This document shows positions 1 to 8,139 of a stretch of DNA of 38,778 nucleotides, one piece after another. The DNA is from CAUJGP01 sp964612425. GTDB lineage: Bacteria > Bdellovibrionota > Bdellovibrionia > Bdellovibrionales > Bdellovibrionaceae. The DNA is taken from contig CAZTDX010000033.1 in NCBI GenBank assembly GCA_964612425.1, positions 1-38,778 of the forward strand, in the 5' to 3' direction. Under the pieces are notes generated by a model that ran no database searches, was not told the DNA's origin, and saw only the letters and a program-made list of their open reading frames with translations. Numbering within the stretch: the stretch's first letter is position 1; the number at the start of each line of letters is the position of its first letter. The translations under genes were made by a program, and so were the position numbers.

Positions 1-84
1 CTACTTTATGGACCTCAACATGACTTTTCACTAAAGGTTGGAAACAAAAGTACAGAAGCCTCATTTTGGCTGTCTGGAGTTTAA
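1..84 (+). CDS. C-terminal end of a LytS-type sensor histidine kinase (5' truncated by window)
   Basis: Frame 1 is open from the window edge to TAA at 82-84. The 27 residues visible include LLYGPQHDFSLKVGN and end in FWLSGV, which resembles the last strands of the HATPase_c domain in LytS/YehU-type kinases (leucine-tyrosine-glycine, then a K-rich strand and a final hydrophobic strand). The stop codon is followed directly by the ATG of a LytTR-type response regulator, the usual kinase-regulator pairing for this family, and that pairing is the main support. The catalytic N and G boxes lie outside the window, so whether the kinase is intact cannot be seen. Confidence 0.6.
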   Translation, partial: LLYGPQHDFSLKVGNKSTEASFWLSGV

Positions 85-680
85 ATGAAGTCATCGAGCC
101 CAATAAATATTTTAATTGTTGATGATGAAAATTTAGCTCGTGAGAGAATTAAACGCTTACTAAAAAATTTTCATTTAGATCATAAAATTTATGAAGCTGA
201 AAACGCACCTGCGGCCCTCACTCAAATCAGAGACATCAAACCACAAATTCTCTTACTCGACATTCAAATGCCTGTGATGAATGGATTTGATTTACTCTAC
301 CAACTCGAGGAGCGCCCTTTTGCTATCATATTTCAAACTGCCTACGATGAATTTGCCATCAAAGCCTTTGAAGAAAATGCCTGCGACTATCTTCTAAAAC
401 CATTTACAGAAGTAACGTCTTCATCACGCTATCAATAAAGCTATAAATCTTTTGCAATCTCCACAACACATAGAAAAGCTCGCAAAACATTTAAAACAAT
501 CAAACTTATTTTTAAATTCGATAATCACAAAAATTGGCACAACCACAAAAATTCTACGTATCTCCGAAATCATTGCCTTTAAAAGTGAAGATCATTATAC
601 GTTCGCCATTACTGAAACTGGAGATGACGCTCTCTCGCGAAAATAGAAAAAAACTGAAAGAATTGAGCTTTCTTAAATAG
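85..680 (+). pseudogene. Broken LytTR-family response regulator (frameshift plus internal deletion)
   Basis: Residues 1-111 form a complete receiver domain: acidic pocket DDE at 13-15, phospho-acceptor Asp in LLLDIQMP, a Thr in FQTAYDE, and the Lys of LLKPF. At position 413 one extra T shifts the frame and leads to TAA at 436-438. Removing that T gives EERLHHAINKAINLLQSPQ and rejoins the downstream frame. That frame holds the start of a LytTR DNA-binding domain (ILRISEIIAFKSEDHYTF). It then breaks again near 620: the typical LytTR C-terminal end, SRENRKKLKEL, appears in a third frame and stops at 680. About 45-50 residues of the middle of the LytTR domain are missing. The gene abuts a LytS-type kinase end upstream. 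As read, it could make only a receiver stub. Confidence 0.85.
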
Positions 681-722
681 AATACTTTCCTTAAAGACAA
701 CCGTCTACTTTTCAATATCCTC

Positions 723-790
723 TTGCCATAACGAAGTAACTTTCGTTTAATATCTTTAATGGTTTATCAATTGATAAATTGAAGAGGGAT
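723..790 (+). promoter_or_regulatory. Sigma70-type promoter and palindromic operator of the DUF4421 gene
   Basis: A -35 box TTGCCA (723-728) and a -10 box TTTAAT (746-751) are separated by exactly 17 bases, and the spacer carries the inverted repeat ACGAA-N6-TTCGT. Directly downstream, at about +5 to +20 from the expected start, is a perfect 16-base palindrome TTTATCAATTGATAAA (763-778). A purine-rich ribosome site (GAAGAGGGATAGG, 781-793) precedes the ATG at 796. The layout suggests repressor binding just after the transcription start; the regulator is unknown. Confidence 0.55.
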
Positions 791-795
791 AGGTC

Positions 796-1773
796 ATGAT
801 TTTAAAAAAATCCATTCGCTTTTACACTTTAATTATTATGACACTACTTTATAAAGAATTTTTATTTGCATCCAAATGGACAGCACCGCGAGAAAATGCC
901 CCAACACTGAAAATGGGAATCGTAGGTTCTTCATTTTCGTTGGATATCGATGATCCTGAAGGAAAATCAAAACCACCTATCCAATATCGGCCTAATACCA
1001 TGGGACGCACTGCCATTGGAATAGAGTACCTTGGCGCTGGACTCACCATTGGCTTTACCCAAAGTAGCACACAAGAGAATGAGACCCGTTATGGAAAAAC
1101 CACGGGAATTGATTATCAATTTCGCTTTTTAAGAGAAGAAAATTCATTTGATCTTTTTTACCAAAAATATTCTGGATTTTATATTGCTAACTCTAAGGAT
1201 ATTGATCCTACTATCCAAGGAAATGATCCTCTCATTCAGAGATCCGATCTACATTCTGAGCATATGGGTTTGCAATATTACCGAACTCTAAATCCAGAAA
1301 ATCTTTCACTCGCTGCCTGCTTCGACCAAAGTGGCTGGCAAAAAGAAAGTGGAGGATCGTGGTTTCTTTATAGTGCCTTCGATCAACATCATATAGACTC
1401 AGATGCAAGTCTTATCCCATCGCAGGTCAGTTCTTCCTATCCTACCATTCAAGAATTTCAAGGCGGAAATTTTACTTCCGCTAAGCTTGGCTTCGGAGGT
1501 GCTTATGCCTTTGTCTACAATCACTTTTACGTTGCGGGAAAGCTTATTATTGCTGGTGGACAACAGAAGCAATCCTATACGCTAGGCGCTGAAAGTATTA
1601 ATCGCATTATTCCAACAGCTGGTGGAAATGCCAAAATAAGTTTTGGTTATAATGGGGACGCTTTCTTTTCAAGTTTTAATCTTTTTAATGACACAACAGA
1701 TATCACTCTTCGCGATCGGCGCCTTCGCCTAGGGACTCTTGAACTCAGCCTCTTTTTAGGTTTACATTTATAA
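796..1773 (+). CDS. DUF4421-like outer-membrane beta-barrel protein
   Basis: A 325-residue protein with an N-terminal signal sequence (basic start, hydrophobic stretch to about residue 25). The body alternates short beta-strand-like segments rich in aromatic residues and Gly. The family resemblance is the segment YRPNTMGRTAIGIEYLGAGL, followed by GKTTGIDYQFRF and then FDLFYQKYSGFYI, which matches the pattern of DUF4421 proteins (conserved YxPN, GKT, Y-x-GFY). It ends in alternating hydrophobic residues and Leu (LELSLFLGLHL), as outer-membrane strands do. The function of DUF4421 is not known to me. It sits alone with its own promoter, downstream of the broken two-component regulator, and was possibly once controlled by it (inference). 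Confidence 0.65.
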   Translation: MILKKSIRFYTLIIMTLLYKEFLFASKWTAPRENAPTLKMGIVGSSFSLDIDDPEGKSKPPIQYRPNTMGRTAIGIEYLGAGLTIGFTQSSTQENETRYGKTTGIDYQFRFLREENSFDLFYQKYSGFYIANSKDIDPTIQGNDPLIQRSDLHSEHMGLQYYRTLNPENLSLAACFDQSGWQKESGGSWFLYSAFDQHHIDSDASLIPSQVSSSYPTIQEFQGGNFTSAKLGFGGAYAFVYNHFYVAGKLIIAGGQQKQSYTLGAESINRIIPTAGGNAKISFGYNGDAFFSSFNLFNDTTDITLRDRRLRLGTLELSLFLGLHL

Positions 1774-2143
1774 TTTATAATTTATAATTTTTAATATTTC
1801 AAATGAGCTAAAAAAACCTTAAATTGAATTCTTAAAAAAGTGAATCAGCCTCCTCCTCTCCAATATTCTTTCATTAACTCTTTGATTCACTTAGGCTCAA
1901 TGACTTCGCCGCGAGGGCCAAAGCCTTGAACCCAAGCTATTTCAATTTTATCTGGATCAACCTGATTCAGGTAAAATGGGTTTTAAGCTCAATGCTTCGC
2001 TCATGTTTTACTCCCTCTAATCTAAACATAGACAAATCCATAAAATTCAAATAAAAATAATTTATATGACGAATTCATTATACTTGAAAATGGGGTCAAG
2101 CTATACAATTGATACCGTACGAGATTAAAATCTGGAGGAACTC
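1774..2143. other. Intergenic region: AT-rich repeat, inverted repeat and small decayed ORF
   Basis: The first 20 bases repeat TTTATAA-like units. A perfect 10-base inverted repeat (AAGTGAATCA 1838-1847, TGATTCACTT 1883-1892, 35-base loop) follows, overlapping the end of a decayed minus-strand ORF described separately. No convincing promoter for the downstream lipoprotein was found, although the stretch 2082-2110 is AT-rich enough to hold one. No tRNA or other RNA gene is visible here. Confidence 0.5.
1845..2004 (-). pseudogene. Remnant of a small ORF (about 53 codons) with a frameshift and a stop
   Basis: On the minus strand an ATG at 2004 has a good ribosome site (AGAGGGAG, 6 bases upstream) and opens MSEALSLKPILPESG before TGA. 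One extra base near 1961 shifts the frame: ignoring it continues DPDKIEIAWVQGFGPRGEVI and EPK. A TGA at 1887-1889 then interrupts, but the same frame goes on with IKELMKEYWRGGG before a second TGA at 1845-1847. The residues look like real protein (acidic/hydrophobic alternation, GFGPRG), and the TGA may replace a Trp codon. I do not recognise the family. Chance remains possible at this length. Confidence 0.4.
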
Positions 2144-3172
2144 TTGAATCAACTAAAATTTACTTCATTCACACAAATAACACTCTTTATCACAATCCTC
2201 TTTGTTTTTGGCTGCAAAAACTTCTCTGTCATCGAGGGTAGAAGAGGCGGCAAAAGCAACACACCCAGTAGTCGAGGCTCCGCCACCTCACCTCACCAAA
2301 CCGATTTACCTTCAGACGATACTGAGGACTCCATTGAATCAACCCCACTGGGTGAGACCGGAGAAACTCCACCCTCAGAAACTTTATCTCGCCCTTCCAA
2401 GCCAAATATCATTCCACCTGAACCAAAAATTGGAGTCATTGTTGGTCCGGGGTTTCTTCGTAGCTTTTTAGCAGTGGGAATCCTGCAAGAATTTCAAAAA
2501 GCCCGAATTCCTATTCAAGCGCTCGTGGGCTTTGAGTGGGGAAGTCTCCCAGCAGGACTCTACGCCAGCAACGGTCAAGCCAATGAGATGGAATGGCAAA
2601 TGCTAAAACTTAATGAAAATAATGTTATTAAAAAATCTTTGATTCGGAATCAAGTTGAACCCCATTCAACAGCTGAAATGCGAGACTTTTTACAAAAAGC
2701 TTTTTCTCAAAGAAGTTTTGAGCAGACTCGAATACCGTTTGAGTGTTTAACTTTTGATCTAAAGAAAAAACAATATTTTTGGATGAAGAAGGGTGATATG
2801 GCCTCTGCCATGGCCTATTGCTTAGCCTCTCCTCCCTTTTCAAAGCCATACCTTAATAATATTGGTGCTTATGATTTAAAGCTTGCTTCCGAATCCCTGA
2901 AAAAGAAAGGCGCTAACTATATTGTATTTATTAATACTTTTAGTGCCAACAAAGACTTGTCCGATGACAGTTTTTCTCCAGAGGCCCACGTCTTGTGGAC
3001 CCTTGAGGAGTACCAACTGCTCAATACAACTGGTTCTATTGATTTTGTCATTGATACCTCTAGCGCCCCCTTTAAAATGATGGATTATGATTCTCGGCGT
3101 GATATGATTCGAGCAGGGCAAGACATAGGCCAACGCGCCATCAAAAAGCTAACAGCCAAGCTTAAAATTTAA
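2144..3172 (+). CDS. Lipoprotein with a degenerate patatin-like domain (predicted pseudoenzyme)
   Basis: TTG start with ribosome site GGAGGAA 6 bases upstream. Residues 1-24 are a lipoprotein signal with lipobox FVFGC (Cys24). A Ser/Thr/Pro-rich linker (about 25-93) leads to a patatin-like fold: GVIVGPGFLRSF (97-108) sits where patatins have GGGxRG, and ALVGFEWGSLPAGLYA (126-141) sits where they have G-x-S-x-G. The nucleophile position holds Glu131 rather than Ser, and the later Asp-Gly motif reads YLNNIGAYD (236-244), with Asn where the Asp should be. The family would predict phospholipase activity; the sequence predicts none. It is probably an inner-leaflet or outer-membrane anchored binding protein (inference). 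It lies 60 bases upstream of pepP and is perhaps cotranscribed with it. Confidence 0.75.
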   Translation: MNQLKFTSFTQITLFITILFVFGCKNFSVIEGRRGGKSNTPSSRGSATSPHQTDLPSDDTEDSIESTPLGETGETPPSETLSRPSKPNIIPPEPKIGVIVGPGFLRSFLAVGILQEFQKARIPIQALVGFEWGSLPAGLYASNGQANEMEWQMLKLNENNVIKKSLIRNQVEPHSTAEMRDFLQKAFSQRSFEQTRIPFECLTFDLKKKQYFWMKKGDMASAMAYCLASPPFSKPYLNNIGAYDLKLASESLKKKGANYIVFINTFSANKDLSDDSFSPEAHVLWTLEEYQLLNTTGSIDFVIDTSSAPFKMMDYDSRRDMIRAGQDIGQRAIKKLTAKLKI

Positions 3173-3232
3173 CAGTTGGTTTTTTTCCTCGATCATGACA
3201 TGATTCCATCAGCTTTAAGTGAGGAATTAATC

Positions 3233-4552
3233 ATGTCACGTCAACCCCAAGAATCCATAGATCTATTTGTTCAGAGAAGAAAAACTGTAGGTAAAAAAAT
3301 TCTCGGGAGCGCTATCATACTTGTTGCCCCTCCCGAATCTATCAGAAACCACGATGTTCATTACCACTACCGACAAAGCAGTTCCCTTTACTATTTAACT
3401 GGTTTTGAAGAGCCCGAATCGGTATTGATTTTTCGCCCTGGAATGACGCCTGAAACAGTCATGTTTGTTAGAAAAAAAGATCCCGAAAGAGAAACTTGGG
3501 ATGGTTTTCGTTATGGACCCGAAGCCACACAAAGTGTGTTTAAAATCGATCAGTGCTATCCCATTGATGAATTTGAAACAAAATCCGTTGCCCTTCTTAA
3601 AGGAATTGAATCCGTTTATTATCGCCTTTCACAAAACCCGGACGCCGACGCCGCAGTTCAAAGAATTTTAGTTAATGTCTCTAAATCACAAGGACGCACT
3701 GGACTCGGCCTCCTTCCTATTCATGATGCCGAAGAACTCATTGGAGAAGCACGCCTTATTAAATCAGACGCTGAAATTACAAACTTGCGTAAAGCCTGTC
3801 AGATTTCTGCAGAAATTCATATGGAGGCCATGCAGTATGTCCGCCCCGGGATGAACGAGCGAGAAATCCACGGTTATTTACTGTATCAAATGATGAAGCG
3901 TGGTGCTGCTAGGGAAGGTTACGGAGCTATTGTGGCTTCTGGAAATAACGCTACCACTTTGCACTATGTCTTTAACGATCAAGTTTGCAAATCAGGCGAA
4001 CTTCTTTTGATTGATGCAGGAGCCGAGTATAATTTTTTCACCGGCGACATCACTCGAACGTTTCCTGTGACTGGTCACTTCACCGACGAGCAAGCTCAAA
4101 TTTATGAAGCTGTTTTAAAAGTACAAAAATCTCTTATTTCTTCTCTTCGTCCCGGCCTCACATTTAAAGAACTACAAGACTCAGGAACTCAAATGCTCAC
4201 TGAAGTGATGCTTGAGCTAGGGCTTCTAGAAGGAAGAAAATCAGATATTATCGAAGCTCAAGAACATAAGAGGTATTATCCTCATGGTATTGGGCATTGG
4301 CTTGGTATGGATGTGCATGATGCGGGACTTTATTTTATTAAAGGTCAGCCTCGCTCTATCGAGGAAAATATGTGCTTCACCATCGAGCCTGGCTTGTATA
4401 TTCCAAGTCACGACACCAAAGCTCCGGCGAGATATCGCGGTATCGGTATTCGTATTGAAGATAACTTGAGAATCTCTCGAGACGGCTCCGAAAATATGAC
4501 TTCACTTGTACCTAAAGAAATTAAAGATATTGAAAAGCTCATGGCTCGGTAA
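3233..4552 (+). CDS. pepP: Xaa-Pro aminopeptidase (aminopeptidase P, M24B)
   Basis: Cleaves the N-terminal residue from peptides with Pro in second place. The start is set at ATG 3233 because GAGG lies 8 bases before it and the protein then begins like E. coli PepP; the same frame is open to a TTG at 3176, but without support. At 439 residues it matches the family length (E. coli 441). The N-terminal domain has DVHYHYRQSSSLYYLTGFEE. The pita-bread domain carries the metal ligands: Asp in LLIDAGAEYNFFTGDITR (two Asp), His in HGIGHWLGMDVHD, Glu in FTIEPGLYIP and Glu in GIRIEDN. All are present. It is cytoplasmic and lies two bases upstream of the MBL gene. Confidence 0.92.
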   Translation: MSRQPQESIDLFVQRRKTVGKKILGSAIILVAPPESIRNHDVHYHYRQSSSLYYLTGFEEPESVLIFRPGMTPETVMFVRKKDPERETWDGFRYGPEATQSVFKIDQCYPIDEFETKSVALLKGIESVYYRLSQNPDADAAVQRILVNVSKSQGRTGLGLLPIHDAEELIGEARLIKSDAEITNLRKACQISAEIHMEAMQYVRPGMNEREIHGYLLYQMMKRGAAREGYGAIVASGNNATTLHYVFNDQVCKSGELLLIDAGAEYNFFTGDITRTFPVTGHFTDEQAQIYEAVLKVQKSLISSLRPGLTFKELQDSGTQMLTEVMLELGLLEGRKSDIIEAQEHKRYYPHGIGHWLGMDVHDAGLYFIKGQPRSIEENMCFTIEPGLYIPSHDTKAPARYRGIGIRIEDNLRISRDGSENMTSLVPKEIKDIEKLMAR

Positions 4553-4554
4553 TA

Positions 4555-5436
4555 ATGGACCCAATAAAAATATCTTCTGTTAAGCCTCGACTCTTAAGTG
4601 CGCCGGAGTCGAAATCATTTTCGGCGGACCCATTAGAACTCCTGGGTGTTTCGCTAGCAGGGTGCAGAACTTCCCTTTTTGTACCGGAGCTTAAAGTAAG
4701 TTTTGATGCTGGATTTCCCTTTCCCTATCAGCTTGGCACCGAAAACTTTTTTATTACCCATGGTCATCTCGATCATGCTGCTGCTATTCCTTTTATAATT
4801 TCACAAAAAAATTTAAATCATCAAAAAATAACTAACTTCTTTATGCCAGAGTCTCTGGTCGAGCCATTGACTGAAATTCTGAAGCTTTGGCAAAAAATTG
4901 AAAACCACAATTATCAATTTAATTTTTTAGCAGCGCAACCTAAATCTACCATTATTCTCAATCAGCAATATTGTGTAAAACCCTTCAAGGCCCATCATCG
5001 CATTCCAGCTCTTGGCTACACGATCTTTCAAGTTAAAAAACATCTTAGAGAAGAATTTACTGGCCTCTCAAAAGACCAAATTATTGCCCTTAAGTCTAAA
5101 GGAACTTCCGTTGATGATGTAAAGGAAATTCCATTACTTACTTTTTCTGGAGATACCAAAATAGAGTTTCTCTGGGAAGAGCCCTGGATTGTAGAATCAC
5201 AAAATTTATTTATAGAAACAACTTACATTGATGAACGAAAAACTGTCCAACAGGCTCGCGATTGGGGACACATCCATTTAGATGAGCTGATTGAAGTGCT
5301 ACCCAGAATTAAGTCTAAAAATATTATTCTCATGCATATCTCGTCTAGGTACGGCGATCAAGAAGCACGCCAAATCATTGAGACTCGCATCCCTGAAGAG
5401 TTTAAGGACCGTGTATACTTTTTTGAAGGGCGATAG
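4555..5436 (+). CDS. MBL-fold hydrolase of the RNase Z type
   Basis: A 293-residue metallo-beta-lactamase-fold protein. Metal-site motifs are complete: HGHLDH (69-74), HHRIPALGY with the third His region, SGDTK (Asp bridging ligand), GHIHLDE and the late MHISSRYGD. The HxSSRY and HHRxPxxGY signatures are those of RNase Z/ElaC-like proteins, which cleave 3' trailers of tRNA precursors, so a tRNA 3'-processing nuclease is the best guess. The usual flexible exosite arm is not clear, and related MBL phosphodiesterases remain possible. The ATG starts two bases after the pepP stop, so the two are probably cotranscribed. The gene converges on spoVR with about 80 bases between the stops, where I see no strong hairpin. 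Confidence 0.7.
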   Translation: MDPIKISSVKPRLLSAPESKSFSADPLELLGVSLAGCRTSLFVPELKVSFDAGFPFPYQLGTENFFITHGHLDHAAAIPFIISQKNLNHQKITNFFMPESLVEPLTEILKLWQKIENHNYQFNFLAAQPKSTIILNQQYCVKPFKAHHRIPALGYTIFQVKKHLREEFTGLSKDQIIALKSKGTSVDDVKEIPLLTFSGDTKIEFLWEEPWIVESQNLFIETTYIDERKTVQQARDWGHIHLDELIEVLPRIKSKNIILMHISSRYGDQEARQIIETRIPEEFKDRVYFFEGR

Positions 5437-5517
5437 ATCAACTTACATCAAACAGGCTTCTTGCCGAGACAGACCCAAACTAGATCCCCCAAAGGCAAAC
5501 ACTTTTTATTTTGTACG

Positions 5518-7035
5518 TTACGAATTTCCACCCTTAGGGAGGGAACTTGCAATGTTTTTATGGGTAAACTCTTGCCCATCAAACTTGAAGAGTTGTGCCT
5601 CTCCTTCCATGACGGTTACTAAATTCACGGGTCGCCCCCAGAGCTTATAAACATTTCGTAATGTTTGCGACATATAATCAGGTTGCAAATCAATGCCTTC
5701 AAATAAATGCTCTAACAATAATTCTCCCCGATTTTCAAAATTAGCATTTTGGACACGAATGATCGGTTGACCAAAATTAGTGAGCTGAAAAAGGAGTTTT
5801 GCCTTGATGGCTTTAAAATCTCTAGAGTCCACTTCAAAGCGTTGAGTCTTTTCATTAAAGCGATAAACAAAAAATTTGTTTTCTAAGCAAAATTCCTCGG
5901 TCATGTATTCATCGAGAAAAGTTACATCGTTATATATTTTGCGAACTTCAAATATTTTCTGCCTACCGAGTCCTAATTTCCGATCCCAGTTTTTCTTTTC
6001 CCTAATATCATCACAGAGTTCCCACTCGCGACCAAAGCGTCCTTTATTCCATCGATCTTCAATATTTCGCATCAACTCAATACCAATTTTATAGGGATTA
6101 AATCCATTGGGCTGCATTGCCATCGTTCCGCTATGATGATCGGCAAAATCAATTATTTCTGAATCATTTAATATGTGCTCAGTCATGATTTTAGAATGCC
6201 AATAGCTCGCCCAACCTTCGTTCATCACTTTTGTCATTCCTTGAGGAGCAAAATAATAAGCTTCATCACGAATGATGGATAAAACATCTTGCTCCCAATC
6301 TTCAAGGGGCGCGTACTGAAGTAAAAACTTTAAGACGTCACGCTCAGACTCTGAGGGAAATCGACGTTGGGAGCGTTCCATTTCTTCCATTTTCTTTTTT
6401 TTCTGATCGCGCACGAATTCAGGAGGATTGATGTAGTCACGCATATAGGGCCGAGTGACTTTCAGTAGGTGGGAGTCATCAGGAGCCCTCTCACGATCCT
6501 CTTCTTTTGGGCGTGACGATGACTTTTCAACATAGGGACTATGACGATCAATTAAATTTTCTAAACTTAAACAAACATCTATAAAATTTTCTACACGATC
6601 ATATCCAAACTTATCAATTTGGCGTCGAATGCGAGTGGCATGATTGGCCATTTGGTCCATCATTTTACGATTCGTTTTTGAAAACCAAATATTATTTTTA
6701 AAAAAATCACAGTGGCCATAAACATGAGCCATCACGAGCTTTTGATCCATCATCAAATTGCCTTCCATCAGGTAGGCATAACAAGGATCTGTATTGATCA
6801 CCATTTCATAGATTTTAGAAAGTCCATACTCATAACTTTTTGAAAGATGTTCGTACTCCATACCAAATTTCCAATGAGGGTAGCGAACAGGGAATCCACC
6901 AAAAGCCGCAAACTGATTGATTTGATCATAGGTGATGATTTCAAAAATAGTTTCAAAATAATCAAGCCCTAAGTTTTTTGCCACTTTAGCAATTTTTATT
7001 CGAGCTTTTTCCAGTTCCGGAGTCAGATTGGCCAC
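5518..7035 (-). CDS. spoVR: SpoVR family protein
   Basis: A 505-residue protein, matching E. coli YcgB (510) in length and style: an N-terminal region with YPHWKFGMEYE and YAYLMEGNLMMDQKLVMAHVYGH, a central WASYWHSKIM segment, HHSGTMAMQPNGFNPYKIG, and a conserved C-terminal half. The conserved His and Glu residues suggest a metal site, but the activity is not established. In Bacillus SpoVR affects spore cortex formation; in non-sporulating bacteria it is a stationary-phase/stress protein encoded with prkA and yeaH. Here it is the last gene of that operon: its ATG (7035) lies two bases after the yeaH stop. Confidence 0.92.
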   Translation of the reverse strand: MANLTPELEKARIKIAKVAKNLGLDYFETIFEIITYDQINQFAAFGGFPVRYPHWKFGMEYEHLSKSYEYGLSKIYEMVINTDPCYAYLMEGNLMMDQKLVMAHVYGHCDFFKNNIWFSKTNRKMMDQMANHATRIRRQIDKFGYDRVENFIDVCLSLENLIDRHSPYVEKSSSRPKEEDRERAPDDSHLLKVTRPYMRDYINPPEFVRDQKKKKMEEMERSQRRFPSESERDVLKFLLQYAPLEDWEQDVLSIIRDEAYYFAPQGMTKVMNEGWASYWHSKIMTEHILNDSEIIDFADHHSGTMAMQPNGFNPYKIGIELMRNIEDRWNKGRFGREWELCDDIREKKNWDRKLGLGRQKIFEVRKIYNDVTFLDEYMTEEFCLENKFFVYRFNEKTQRFEVDSRDFKAIKAKLLFQLTNFGQPIIRVQNANFENRGELLLEHLFEGIDLQPDYMSQTLRNVYKLWGRPVNLVTVMEGEAQLFKFDGQEFTHKNIASSLPKGGNS

Positions 7036-7037
7036 GT

Positions 7038-8138
7038 CTACTTTCCCTTTCCTAGAAAATCACGAATGGAGTCTAAAATTTTATCTCGACTCTCTATTTG
7101 GCTTAATATTATTCGTTCATCTTGAGGAAATTCTTTTTGTAAATCTTTTAAAAACTGGCCGCTTCCATACTTACTCTCCACCTGCCCATAACAAAACACA
7201 TTAGCTTTAGGCAAAAAGAATTCCGAAAGAATTTTCAAGCAGAGTCTCGTGTCTTCGCTACTCCAGTTATCACCATCACTAAAGTGAAAGGGATAAACAT
7301 TCCACTCATTAACGGGATATTCTTCTTCTACAATATTCTGACAAAGTTTATAGGCAGAACTAATCAGTGTTCCGCCAGATTCGCTCGTTCTAAAAAAAGT
7401 ATCTTCATCAACTTCTTTGGCGGCAGCATCATGAATGATAAAACGTGTTTCAAGACCTTTATAATGTTTTTTAAGCCAAGCATTGATCCAAAAACTTTCA
7501 ATACGAACAATTTCTTTTTGCTCTTCGCCCATGGAGCCCGAAACATCCATCATATAGATCACAACGGCTTTGGTTTGAGGCTTTTCGATTTTTTTAAATG
7601 TTCGATATTCTAAATCGCGACGAACAGGAATAATCACAGGGTCTTCGGGATTGTAAAGACCCGAAGCTACATAACGTTTCAAGGCATTTTTATAAGACGA
7701 TTTAAAATGACGTAAAGATTCTGGTCCCACGGGAGCAAGGCCTGTGTACTTTGTTTTTACGGTATCGACATTTTTATTTCCTTTAGGTTGAATGCGCGGG
7801 AGCGCTAACTTCTCACCTAAAATATCAGCAAGCTCATCGATAGAAAGTTCCACTTCCAGCATGTGCTCGCCAGGCTCACCTCCAGCTTGTCCTTGACCAC
7901 TACCATCTCCCGGATCACCGACACCATCACCAGGTTTTCCATCACCTTGCCCAACACCACCTCTTTGTTTTGGACCATAGCGAAACGTAGGAATATCAAT
8001 ATGAGGGAGTGGAATTTTAACAAATTCATTCTCTCGTTTGCCAATCATCTCTCCATGACTGACATACTTTTTGAGGTCTTCTTTGACCCGTCCCTTAATA
8101 ATATCGCGAAAGCGATTATGATCTTCTTTTATCGCCAT
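7038..8138 (-). CDS. yeaH: DUF444/YeaH family VWA-domain protein
   Basis: A 366-residue protein whose partner kinase PrkA and neighbour SpoVR flank it on the same strand. Residues about 1-55 are a basic helical segment (KIPLPHIDIPTFRYG at its end). A strikingly Gly/Asp-rich linker follows (about 58-92). A von Willebrand A-like domain follows with MMDVSGSMGEEQK (MIDAS DxSxS), and a second conserved element SGGTLISSAYKL gives the MIDAS Thr. It ends with SQIESRDKILDSIRDFLGKGK. E. coli YeaH is part of the nitrogen-starvation/stress response with YeaG; its biochemical job is unknown. One base separates its ATG from the prkA stop, which implies translational coupling. Confidence 0.9.
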   Translation of the reverse strand: MAIKEDHNRFRDIIKGRVKEDLKKYVSHGEMIGKRENEFVKIPLPHIDIPTFRYGPKQRGGVGQGDGKPGDGVGDPGDGSGQGQAGGEPGEHMLEVELSIDELADILGEKLALPRIQPKGNKNVDTVKTKYTGLAPVGPESLRHFKSSYKNALKRYVASGLYNPEDPVIIPVRRDLEYRTFKKIEKPQTKAVVIYMMDVSGSMGEEQKEIVRIESFWINAWLKKHYKGLETRFIIHDAAAKEVDEDTFFRTSESGGTLISSAYKLCQNIVEEEYPVNEWNVYPFHFSDGDNWSSEDTRLCLKILSEFFLPKANVFCYGQVESKYGSGQFLKDLQKEFPQDERIILSQIESRDKILDSIRDFLGKGK

Positions 8139-8139
8139 A

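Noticed and set aside
3176..3232. Upstream extension of pepP to a TTG start
   Set aside because: No ribosome site, and the extra 19 residues do not match the family start; ATG 3233 has GAGG at good spacing.
5291..5650. 119-codon open frame on the plus strand running from the MBL gene into the spoVR end
   Set aside because: It overlaps both real genes in other frames, lacks a ribosome site, and shows no family features.
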